Source of the DNA: Chitinophagaceae bacterium
GTDB taxonomy: Bacteria; Bacteroidota; Bacteroidia; Chitinophagales; Chitinophagaceae
DNA length: 5,564 bases
Direction of reading: 5' to 3'
Assembly (NCBI GenBank): GCA_947468255.1
Contig: CANIMM010000214.1
Span: 1 to 5,564, forward strand
Every line of letters starts with the position of its first letter. Position 1 is the first letter of the stretch. Positions 1 to 5,564 of the stretch are shown one piece after another. The position numbers and the translations under genes are program-made. The notes under the pieces are model-generated. The model made no database searches and was not told where the DNA came from. It was given only the letters and a program-made list of their open reading frames with translations.

Positions 1-370
1 CAGCACAACCTATAAAGTAACTTACTCTGCCGGCGAGTTCCTTGATTTTATCCGCCGCGGCGGATTGATTTTTTTTGTTACTTTTTTGCATCAAGGCAAA
101 AAAGTAAAGGATCGCTATTCCGTGAAGGTTTCCAAGCCTATATAGTTCCCTTTTTTTACCAACAAAAACTAGTTGAAATGCAAGGTTATTAATCATTTGG
201 TTGATTATCCAGTTGTTCTTTATTGATTCATTTTAATCAAAAGCTTTACCAAATGGCAGTTTTCAACTTTTTGAGGGTCGACAACTTACTCTTTTAAATT
301 CATTCCACTTAACTCCATAGCAAGTAGGCTGCACCACTGCAACACCACTAATTTTTGATCCCACTTGCGT
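1..370. other. Left-edge stretch without a convincing gene
   Basis: No complete gene is supported here. In the plus strand a frame is open from position 2 to a TAG at 143-145 (47 codons, entering from outside the window). On the minus strand a frame opens at an ATG at 196-194 and runs off the left edge (about 65 codons). Both pass through the palindrome/hairpin unit at 50-107, share the same codon register, and neither translation resembles a family I know. Either could be the end of a neighbouring gene, but open frames through low-complexity repeats are expected by chance. Positions 146-370 are AT-rich with many stops and hold two short weak inverted repeats (190-207 and 223-240). No clear intrinsic terminator (GC stem plus T-run) was found for the minus-strand gene that ends at 371. 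Confidence 0.6.
50..107. repeat. Palindrome plus hairpin unit, probable dispersed repeat
   Basis: Positions 50-65 form a perfect 16-bp palindrome, ATCCGCCGCGGCGGAT, which is strikingly GC-rich in an AT-rich spacer. Twelve bases further on, TTACTTTTTTGC (78-89) and its exact reverse complement GCAAAAAAGTAA (96-107) form a 12-bp stem around a 6-nt loop. Neither structure is followed by a T-run on either strand, so it is not a typical intrinsic terminator. From memory, units with a TTACTTTTTTGC stem and a nearby CCGCCGCGG palindrome recur in many Bacteroidota genomes. The symmetry is seen directly; membership of a dispersed family is an inference. Confidence 0.6.
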
Positions 371-3300
371 TTACTCAATCGCCTTAAAATCTTTGAAAAT
401 TTTCATCGGGGTAATATCTGCCTGTTGCCGATACTGCTTCCATTTGCCATTAAAAAATCCATTGGCTTTTTGTATGGCTTCTACCACCACTTGTTCTGCC
501 ATTTCTATTAAAACAAATTCCTGCGCATCGGGCAGTTTGTTTTTTCCCAACAGTTCCCATTTGGCAGTGCTCAACCTAGCATTCACGGTAATTTCGTAGG
601 GTGCGCCATAGCCCTGTTTCTCATGAGGGGTGCCAAGGATAAAATTGCGGATTTTTTTTATGGAGTCGGTCATTACCTTGCCCAATTTGAGCAAACTATC
701 TGCTTCAGCGCCTTCTATATTTTTCAATTGAGCTTCTACTTTGGCAATCATTTCATCAGCCTCCGTTAAGCGATCGGTGATATTGACTACTTTACCAATG
801 CTTTTTTCAAGTCTATTCAATGCCGCCATTTTTGCTTCATATACCTGTTTGGATATATCCTGACCCGGGGCTGATTTTACCACTATCATGGTTGAATCCA
901 ACTCCTTTCCCAATGAAATTACCATTTTATAGGTGCCGGGAAATACGGATAAATCTCCCTGCGGCTCAACCGAGGTAGCGGTTGGTTTTGCAGACCCTGG
1001 TCCACGGAAACCCTTGGTTTCAAAACCCCAGTAATTTCTATTGAAGCCGGTATCGGCCTTCATTTGAAAGGTTCTTATTAAATCGTTTTGCGAGTTGTAG
1101 ATTTTTACCCACACCGAATCTGATTTGGACGAATTGGCGCTGTCTTTTTTTGCTGGAGGTTGAATGTAAAAAGAATAGGCAGCTCCGCGATTTCTATTTT
1201 TGCCCTCATACAATCCCCAAGTGCTGTAGTCGTACCCCGATTTATTTTTAAACTGAACCTCGTAAGCTGTAGGGGCCTCAAAAACTACCAGCTTTTTTTT
1301 GGGGCCGATGCCGCCATTTGCAGCAAATTTTCGTAAGGGCCGAATGTCATCCATCACATACATCGCCCTTCCAAAGGTAGCAATACAAAGATCTGCCTCC
1401 CTTTCCTGTATCGCTAGGTCGTAGGTGGAAACAGAAGGGTAACCATTTTTCCATTGCTCAAAACTGGTTCCTTTGTCGAAACTAACCCAGAGACCCTTTT
1501 CAGTTCCTACAAAAATCAAATTGGGCTCCACCGGATCCTGGAGTACACAAAGCGCATATCCTTTTACGTTGGTGCTATCCAATATGGCTTCCCATGTTTG
1601 ACCAAAATTGGTGGTACGAAAAATATAGGGGGTAAAGTCGCCCCTTCGATAATCATTGCACACTAGCATTGCCTCGCCTGCATGGTACCTGCTGGCCCTT
1701 ATTTGTGGAATCCAAGCACCCACAGGCATGCCTGCAATTTTACCGCGAAAGTTGCTCCAAGTTTTTCCGCCATCTTTTGTTAACTGCACATTTCCATCAT
1801 CGGTGCCTACCCAAATAACTTCTTTGTCTTTAGTAGAAGGCTCGATACAAAGAATGGTATTGTAATTTTCAGCCCCGGTAATATCCAATGATAGTCCGCC
1901 ATTTTCATCCTGCTTTTGTTGCGCAGCATTATTGGTTGTTAAGTCTGGCGAAATAATCTGCCAGGTAAACCCTTTGTTAGTGCTTTTGTGAACAAACTGA
2001 CTTCCATAATAAATGGTAGCGGCAGCATCCGGCGCTTGTGCAAAAGCGGCATTCCAATTAAATCGTAGCCTTGTTTTAACATCCGTTTCTGGTGGCTGAA
2101 GGCTGTTTTGCTCTCCGGTGGCTACATTGTACCTACCCAATCCGCCCATTTGCGACATGGCATATACCCAGTTGGCATCTTGTGGATCAGGCGACATGTC
2201 AAAGCCGTCGCCACTCCAAATATTATCCCAAAAATAATTTTTAATACCGCCCTCTACCCAGGTATAGGCGGGTCCCCGCCAACTACCATTGTCTTGCATT
2301 CCTCCCATCAAATGGTAGGGCAATTCATTGTCCACACTAACATGATAAAATTGACCTACCGGCAATTGATCATCAAATTTCCAGGTACGGCCACGGTCGT
2401 GGCTCACGCCGATTCCCCCGTCATTGCCATCAATAATAAAATTGGGATTGGTAGGATGAATCCAAAATGCATGGTGATCGGGGTGAATGCCTGAATAGGG
2501 AATCACATTTTGAAAAGTTTTACCCCCATCCTCGCTCATGCTAATCATTTGATTGATATTATACAAACGATTTTCATTCAATGGGTCAACCCGAATATCC
2601 TGAAAATAAAACGGCCGATTGGTTACGTCAGCAGCATTGCTATTTACAAGTTCCCATTTTGCTCCTCCATCATCGGTTCTATACAATCCGTTTTTGGTAG
2701 CTTCCACCAACGCGTATATTCGCTTTGGCTGGTTGGTAGAAATGGTGATGCCTATTCGGCCATAATCACCCTCCGGCAATCCCTGTTTCTTGCCTAATTT
2801 TTCCCAAGTTTTTCCCCCATCATAAGTCATGTACAAGCCACTTCCCGGTCCACCGCTTTTGAAGCTATAAGGGGTGCGTCGGTGTTGCCACATATTGGCT
2901 ATCAATTTATTAGGATTGCTGGGGTCCATTACCAATTCGGCACAGCCGCTGGTATCATTGGTATGCAAAATTAATTTCCAGCTACTTCCTCCATCGGTAG
3001 TTTTATACACTCCTCGTTGAGGATGTTCTGCATAAGGATTACCGATGGCTGCTACATAAACGGTATTGGGTTCATTGGGGTCAATAATTACTCGGTGAAT
3101 ATTGCTAGTTTTTTCGAGTCCCTTCAATTTCCATGTTTTACCTGCATCCAGACTTTTATAAATACCGCCGCCTAAGTTCAATGAGTTTCTGGGATTACCT
3201 TCGCCGGTACCTGCCCACAAAACAGCGGGATTGGATTGCTGAATGGCAACGGCACCAATATTTAAAATGGGTTGCTCATCAAAAATCGGCAGCCAACTGC

Positions 3301-3520
3301 TTCCTCCATTTTCTGTTTTCCATACTCCGCCTGATGCAGAACCCAAATAGATAATATCAGGATTGCTATGCAAGGCATCAATGGAGGTAATGCGGCCACT
3401 CATGCCGGCTGGGCCAATGCTTCGCGGCTTCCAATTACTAAACTGGCCAGTAGCAATTTTCTGTGCGTGCAAACTATTGGCAACAACCAGTAATGCTAGG
3501 ATTATCGTTGATTTTCTCAT
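371..3520 (-). CDS. Secreted Asp-box beta-propeller protein (sortilin/VPS10-like, BNR repeat family)
   Basis: Predicted exported protein of 1049 residues; specific substrate or activity unknown. Residues 1-19 form a signal peptide (MRKS, then a leucine/valine-rich core ending SLHA), with likely cleavage before Gln20. Eleven Asp-box motifs (S/T-x-D/N-x-G-x-T/S-W/F) start near residues 69, 123, 174, 232, 282, 329, 373, 513, 581, 636 and 680, mostly about 50 apart, as in the blades of sortilin, BNR and GH74 propellers. Other family-typical strings are GTGEGNPRNS, HPDHHAFWIHP and GNDGGIG. A beta-rich segment follows (about 740-885, with a GFNRNYWGF stretch like the Ig-like domain of related proteins), then a helical, probably coiled-coil tail (about 890-1049). 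I chose the ATG at 3520-3518 because it starts the signal peptide; the frame extends to a TTG at 3616, but those 32 residues would bury the signal. No sialidase FRIP motif or C-terminal sorting domain was recognised. It lies 96 nt downstream of msrB. Confidence 0.88.
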   Translation of the reverse strand: MRKSTIILALLVVANSLHAQKIATGQFSNWKPRSIGPAGMSGRITSIDALHSNPDIIYLGSASGGVWKTENGGSSWLPIFDEQPILNIGAVAIQQSNPAVLWAGTGEGNPRNSLNLGGGIYKSLDAGKTWKLKGLEKTSNIHRVIIDPNEPNTVYVAAIGNPYAEHPQRGVYKTTDGGSSWKLILHTNDTSGCAELVMDPSNPNKLIANMWQHRRTPYSFKSGGPGSGLYMTYDGGKTWEKLGKKQGLPEGDYGRIGITISTNQPKRIYALVEATKNGLYRTDDGGAKWELVNSNAADVTNRPFYFQDIRVDPLNENRLYNINQMISMSEDGGKTFQNVIPYSGIHPDHHAFWIHPTNPNFIIDGNDGGIGVSHDRGRTWKFDDQLPVGQFYHVSVDNELPYHLMGGMQDNGSWRGPAYTWVEGGIKNYFWDNIWSGDGFDMSPDPQDANWVYAMSQMGGLGRYNVATGEQNSLQPPETDVKTRLRFNWNAAFAQAPDAAATIYYGSQFVHKSTNKGFTWQIISPDLTTNNAAQQKQDENGGLSLDITGAENYNTILCIEPSTKDKEVIWVGTDDGNVQLTKDGGKTWSNFRGKIAGMPVGAWIPQIRASRYHAGEAMLVCNDYRRGDFTPYIFRTTNFGQTWEAILDSTNVKGYALCVLQDPVEPNLIFVGTEKGLWVSFDKGTSFEQWKNGYPSVSTYDLAIQEREADLCIATFGRAMYVMDDIRPLRKFAANGGIGPKKKLVVFEAPTAYEVQFKNKSGYDYSTWGLYEGKNRNRGAAYSFYIQPPAKKDSANSSKSDSVWVKIYNSQNDLIRTFQMKADTGFNRNYWGFETKGFRGPGSAKPTATSVEPQGDLSVFPGTYKMVISLGKELDSTMIVVKSAPGQDISKQVYEAKMAALNRLEKSIGKVVNITDRLTEADEMIAKVEAQLKNIEGAEADSLLKLGKVMTDSIKKIRNFILGTPHEKQGYGAPYEITVNARLSTAKWELLGKNKLPDAQEFVLIEMAEQVVVEAIQKANGFFNGKWKQYRQQADITPMKIFKDFKAIE

Positions 3521-3616
3521 GAAGCGAAATTTAGAATATGAAATTGGGCTATAAAGGGGAGCTAACCAAACAAATGGTTGAAGCCAATTAGATAGCTGTC
3601 TTGCTGGTGTCAGCAA

Positions 3617-4168
3617 TTATTTTGTAAAGTTTTTTTCAGCTTTTTTTGCCTTATCAAAATCCAATATCACTGAATTGATACAATACCGCAAACCTGTTGG
3701 CGGAGGGCCATCATCAAATACATGTCCGAGGTGCGACTTACACCTGCCGCACATCACTTCCGTGCGTTTCATTCCATAAGTATTGTCGGGGGCATAAATG
3801 ATACTTCCCTTGCTGATGGGCTCAAAAAAACTAGGCCAGCCGCAACTGCTTTCAAACTTCCCATTGCTATTGAACAAGGGATGGCCGCAGGCAGCGCAGT
3901 AATAGGTTCCTACCTCTTTATGCTCATAATACTTCCCCGTAAAAGCCCTTTCGGTACCTTTTTCCCTTGCAATGGCATAGACTTCTGCCGGCAAAATTTT
4001 TCTCCATTCGGCATTGCTCAGGGGAAGTTTAGTAGTATCCGAATCGGAATGCAGGGCATTGGTTGGTTGGTTATTATCCACGGTAGAGACTATTTTATTG
4101 TTGAATGAACAATTACATCCTATGACTAGGAACAAAATTGCTGCAAAAAGGTAAACTGAATTTTTCAT
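3617..4168 (-). CDS. msrB: Peptide-methionine (R)-S-oxide reductase, predicted lipoprotein
   Basis: MsrB reduces methionine-R-sulfoxide in damaged proteins or as free amino acid. The 183-residue product has an N-terminal hydrophobic segment ending VIGC, a lipobox with Cys18 as the lipidated residue, so it is probably membrane-anchored outside the cytoplasm. A low-complexity linker (about 19-48) leads to the MsrB domain (about 50-172). The two zinc-binding pairs are present (CAAC at 91-94, CGRC at 140-143), as are CGWPSF (Cys109, in the position of the resolving cysteine) and the catalytic RYCINS (Cys163). The ATG at 4168-4166 is preferred over the in-frame TTG two codons upstream because it sits directly before the Lys/Asn start of the signal. 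No MsrA domain is fused and none is encoded nearby. The gene is divergent from adk and precedes the propeller gene on the same strand, possibly as one transcript. The electron donor for an extracytoplasmic MsrB is not visible here. Confidence 0.95.
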   Translation of the reverse strand: MKNSVYLFAAILFLVIGCNCSFNNKIVSTVDNNQPTNALHSDSDTTKLPLSNAEWRKILPAEVYAIAREKGTERAFTGKYYEHKEVGTYYCAACGHPLFNSNGKFESSCGWPSFFEPISKGSIIYAPDNTYGMKRTEVMCGRCKSHLGHVFDDGPPPTGLRYCINSVILDFDKAKKAEKNFTK

Positions 4169-4263
4169 ATACAATGTAATCCTCGGTTTAGATACCTGTA
4201 AGATAACGGATTGCTTGCTAAAAAGTTGAATAGCGCATTAATTTTTTGTCTGCCTTGCTGACT

Positions 4264-4296
4264 TGATTCTACAGGCTATATGATTCTATGATTCCA
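4264..4296 (+). repeat. Three copies of TGATTCYA
   Basis: TGATTCTA occurs at 4264-4271 and again at 4281-4288, followed without a gap by TGATTCCA at 4289-4296. The cluster lies 24 bp upstream of the adk -33 element. It could be a regulator-binding cluster or chance in AT-rich DNA; the repeats are seen directly, any function is a guess. Confidence 0.4.
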
Positions 4297-4319
4297 AGAT
4301 GGAATTAAAATTTCAACTA

Positions 4320-4350
4320 ATTGTTAGAAATGTTAAATGGTTTATCTTTG
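4320..4350 (+). promoter_or_regulatory. Bacteroidota sigma-A type promoter of adk
   Basis: TATCTTTG at 4343-4350 is a full match to the Bacteroidota -7 consensus TAnnTTTG. Exactly 19 nt upstream is TTG (4321-4323, in context ATTG, three of four bases of TTTG), the expected -33 element and spacing. Transcription would start near 4356-4358, giving a leader of roughly 20 nt before the adk ATG at 4377. The leader shows no Shine-Dalgarno sequence, as is usual in this phylum. Confidence 0.7.
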
Positions 4351-4376
4351 TTTTTTACCAACTTTAGCCAGTACAT

Positions 4377-4952
4377 ATGTTAAATCTAATACTCTTCGGC
4401 CCTCCAGGCAGCGGAAAAGGAACCCAAAGTGAAAAACTGATTGTGAAATATGGTTTAAAGCACCTGAGTACGGGAGATTTACTCCGCTCGGAGATTGCAC
4501 AACAAACTTCTTTGGGGTTGGAAGCAAAAAACTTTATGGACAAGGGGCAGTTGGTGCCAGATGCCGTAGTGATTGGCATGATTCGTTCTGCATTGGAAAC
4601 CAATCCAGATGTGAAAGGTTTTTTATTTGATGGTTTCCCCAGAACCCCGGCCCAGGCAGCGGCATTGGATGAATTAATGGAATTGAAAGGAACTTCAATC
4701 AATACCATGTTGGCGATGGAAGTGAGCGAGCAAGAGTTGATGATCCGGCTATTAAAGCGTGGTGAAACCAGTGGAAGAAGTGATGACACGAATGAAGAAG
4801 TGGTAAAAGCAAGAATTACCGAATATCATAATAAAACGGCTGCGGTGGCAGATTATTACCATCAATTCGGCAAAGTGGTTACGGTAAAGGGAGAAGGTAG
4901 TATTGAAGCTATTTTTAATTCCTTGTGTAAGGAAATTGATCAAAAGATTTAA
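4377..4952 (+). CDS. adk: Adenylate kinase
   Basis: Cytoplasmic nucleotide kinase interconverting ATP + AMP and 2 ADP; essential for adenylate balance. The 191-residue protein carries the P-loop GPPGSGKGT (residues 8-16, Lys14), the AMP-site STGDLLR (31-37), the DGFPRT motif (85-90), and the short lid with RGETSGRSDD (128-137), where Arg128 and Arg134 are likely phosphate-binding arginines, followed by KARITEY (144-150). The long lid with four zinc cysteines seen in some bacteria is absent, so this is the short-lid form, and the length fits it. The ATG at 4377 places the P-loop at the usual distance from the N-terminus. No hypoxanthine phosphoribosyltransferase domain is fused, although such fusions occur in related bacteria. 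It is monocistronic here, with its own promoter, and its last four bases overlap the end of the convergent doc gene. Confidence 0.97.
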   Translation: MLNLILFGPPGSGKGTQSEKLIVKYGLKHLSTGDLLRSEIAQQTSLGLEAKNFMDKGQLVPDAVVIGMIRSALETNPDVKGFLFDGFPRTPAQAAALDELMELKGTSINTMLAMEVSEQELMIRLLKRGETSGRSDDTNEEVVKARITEYHNKTAAVADYYHQFGKVVTVKGEGSIEAIFNSLCKEIDQKI

Positions 4953-5326
4953 GCGGGGGAGCAGTTCTCTTTTAGCCAGATTACTATTTGGTCAAAGGTC
5001 GCTATGCCAGAAGCAATTTGTATGGTAAAATTATATGCTTCTTCTTGGGTAGCTTTTAAAAAATAACCTTCCTCTGCCATAAAGGAAGCCATTGCCAAAA
5101 ATCCAGTCCTTTTATTTCCATCAATAAAAGGATGGTTAACTATTAGGCTTTCTCCCAATGCTGCAGCTTTTTCAAAAACTGATGGATACAAGTCATTTCC
5201 TCCAAATGTTTGAAATGGTCTTGCAATAGCAGAAGCTACTCCTCCTAGGTCTCTAACTCCGGTACCGCCACCATACCTATCAATTGAAAATTGATGAACC
5301 TTCAAAATGTCTTCTAATAAAATCAT
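4949..5326 (-). CDS. doc: Doc-type Fic family protein, probable toxin of a TA module
   Basis: The 125-residue single-domain protein is the typical length of death-on-curing (Doc) toxins. The Fic motif is HPFIDGNKRTG at residues 65-75: His65 is the catalytic base, Asp69 the likely metal ligand, and Asn71, Lys72 and Arg73 make up the NKR of the Doc branch rather than the GNGR of AMP-transferring Fic proteins. ARPFQTFGG (35-43) and DLYPSVFEKAAAL (45-57) are also typical of this branch. Known Doc phosphorylates EF-Tu and halts translation; the same activity here is an inference. The start ATG (5326-5324) overlaps the TGA of the upstream 64-codon gene as ATGA, suggesting translational coupling, and confirms the start. 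No internal S/TxxxEG or EN inhibitory motif was found, so inhibition would have to come from a partner. The stop lies inside the end of adk. Confidence 0.9.
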   Translation of the reverse strand: MILLEDILKVHQFSIDRYGGGTGVRDLGGVASAIARPFQTFGGNDLYPSVFEKAAALGESLIVNHPFIDGNKRTGFLAMASFMAEEGYFLKATQEEAYNFTIQIASGIATFDQIVIWLKENCSPA

Positions 5327-5517
5327 TGGGCTAGCTTTTGTAAAGTTTCGTCATACCGCTCACTTATTTTCTCCACCTGCTTAGCTAAATCATAAGTACG
5401 AGGTGCAGTTGCAGCATTTATTTTTTCCAAATGCGCCAAAATTTCATCAATTGCGACCTCATTTTCTAGGGCTTTTAATTTTTCAACTGCCAATGCCTTT
5501 TTTTCTGCTACGCTCAT
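5323..5517 (-). CDS. Small charged helical protein, putative antitoxin partner of Doc
   Basis: The 64-residue product is not one I can assign to a family. It is rich in Lys, Glu, Ala and Leu and should be mostly alpha-helical: a first helix pair covers about residues 3-33 (with EKKALAVEKLKALENE and IDEILAHLEKI), a short ATAPRT break follows, then a helix from about 42 to 63. No helix-turn-helix, ribbon-helix-helix or Phd/YefM N-terminal domain is evident, nor an S/TxxxE(G/N) Fic-inhibition motif. Its role is inferred from context: a small gene first in an operon, overlapping a Doc toxin gene by 4 nt, is the standard antitoxin position. The ATG at 5517-5515 is the first in the frame and lies 21-23 nt after a good -7 element. 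It may instead be an accessory subunit. Confidence 0.72.
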   Translation of the reverse strand: MSVAEKKALAVEKLKALENEVAIDEILAHLEKINAATAPRTYDLAKQVEKISERYDETLQKLAQ

Positions 5518-5537
5518 AACATGTGTTTTTATGAATT

Positions 5538-5545
5538 CAAATTTA
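5538..5545 (-). promoter_or_regulatory. -7 promoter element of the putative toxin-antitoxin operon
   Basis: Read on the minus strand, 5545-5538 is TAAATTTG, a full match to TAnnTTTG. With a 19-nt spacer the -33 element would begin at 5565, just beyond the window, so only half of the promoter can be judged. The predicted transcription start near 5531 gives a leader of about 14 nt. An 8-bp palindrome, TGAATTCA (5532-5539), overlaps the element and could serve as an operator. Confidence 0.5.
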
Positions 5546-5564
5546 CAAAATCTATTCGAAATGA

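Larger units (their letters stand above)
4169..4376. other. Divergent intergenic region between msrB and adk
   Basis: This 208-bp AT-rich spacer must hold promoters for both directions. The adk promoter at 4320-4350 is clear. For msrB the best -7 candidate is TATCTTAC read on the minus strand (4205-4198), about 30 nt before the ATG. It matches TAnnTTTG only partly and has no TTG at the right spacing, so it is tentative. A triplicated octamer lies at 4264-4296, between the two promoters. No RNA gene or small ORF was recognised. Confidence 0.6.

Noticed and set aside
332..349. Two direct CACCACT copies just downstream of the propeller gene
   Set aside because: Two 7-mers 11 bp apart are too little to call a repeat array or CRISPR-like structure.
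2108..2494. Plus-strand open frame of 128 codons inside the propeller gene
   Set aside because: It is antisense to clear Asp-box coding sequence and its translation has no recognisable domain.
371..3520. Sialidase or GH74 enzyme as a firm call for the propeller protein
   Set aside because: Asp-boxes are shared by many propellers; no FRIP arginine triad was seen and catalytic GH74 aspartates could not be verified by eye.
3521..3535. TAAATTTC on the minus strand as a -7 element for the propeller gene
   Set aside because: It lacks the final G, has no TTG element at a suitable distance, and lies too close to the ATG.
3521..3616. N-terminal extension of the propeller protein to a TTG at 3616
   Set aside because: The 32 extra residues would place the signal peptide internally; the ATG at 3520-3518 begins a standard signal peptide.
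3722..4108. Plus-strand open frame of 128 codons opposite msrB
   Set aside because: It is antisense to the conserved MsrB domain with its catalytic and zinc motifs; a shadow frame.
4364..4789. Minus-strand open frame of 141 codons opposite adk
   Set aside because: It is antisense to the unmistakable adenylate kinase motifs and has no family resemblance.
5062..5090. Internal Fic-inhibition motif in Doc (SFMAEEG near residues 81-87)
   Set aside because: The S/TxxxE is followed by Glu, not Gly or Asn, so the motif is a near miss only.

Overview
The window looks like an ordinary chromosomal stretch from a member of the Bacteroidota, most likely of the Chitinophagales/Sphingobacteriales type. 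The grounds are a textbook Bacteroidota promoter (-33 TTG-like element, 19-nt spacer, TAnnTTTG) ahead of adk, start codons without Shine-Dalgarno sequences, a large secreted Asp-box beta-propeller protein of a kind common in this phylum, and a short palindrome/hairpin unit that resembles dispersed repeats I remember from these genomes. The assignment is inferred from these traits; no marker gene was searched.

Layout, left to right. Positions 1-370 hold no convincing complete gene; a perfect 16-bp palindrome sits next to a perfect 12-bp-stem hairpin near the left edge. A long minus-strand gene (371-3520) encodes an exported protein of about 1049 residues with eleven Asp-box motifs (sortilin/VPS10-, BNR- and GH74-like fold). 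Upstream of it on the same strand, 96 nt away, is msrB (3617-4168), a methionine-R-sulfoxide reductase with a lipoprotein signal. The two may be co-transcribed and both products should act outside the cytoplasm. A 208-bp divergent intergenic region then separates msrB from adk (4377-4952, plus strand), a short-LID adenylate kinase.

The adk gene runs head-on into a two-gene minus-strand module: an unrecognised 64-residue, charged, probably helical protein (5323-5517), followed by a Doc-type Fic protein (4949-5326). The first two genes of this module overlap as ATGA. The stop codons of doc and adk share the four bases TTAA. The module has the size, order and overlap of a type II toxin-antitoxin operon, but the putative antitoxin does not look like Phd.

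Nothing here is clearly a new system. The items most worth a second look are the unrecognised partner of the Doc protein, the zero-gap convergence with the essential gene adk, the MsrB-lipoprotein/propeller pair, and the left-edge repeat.
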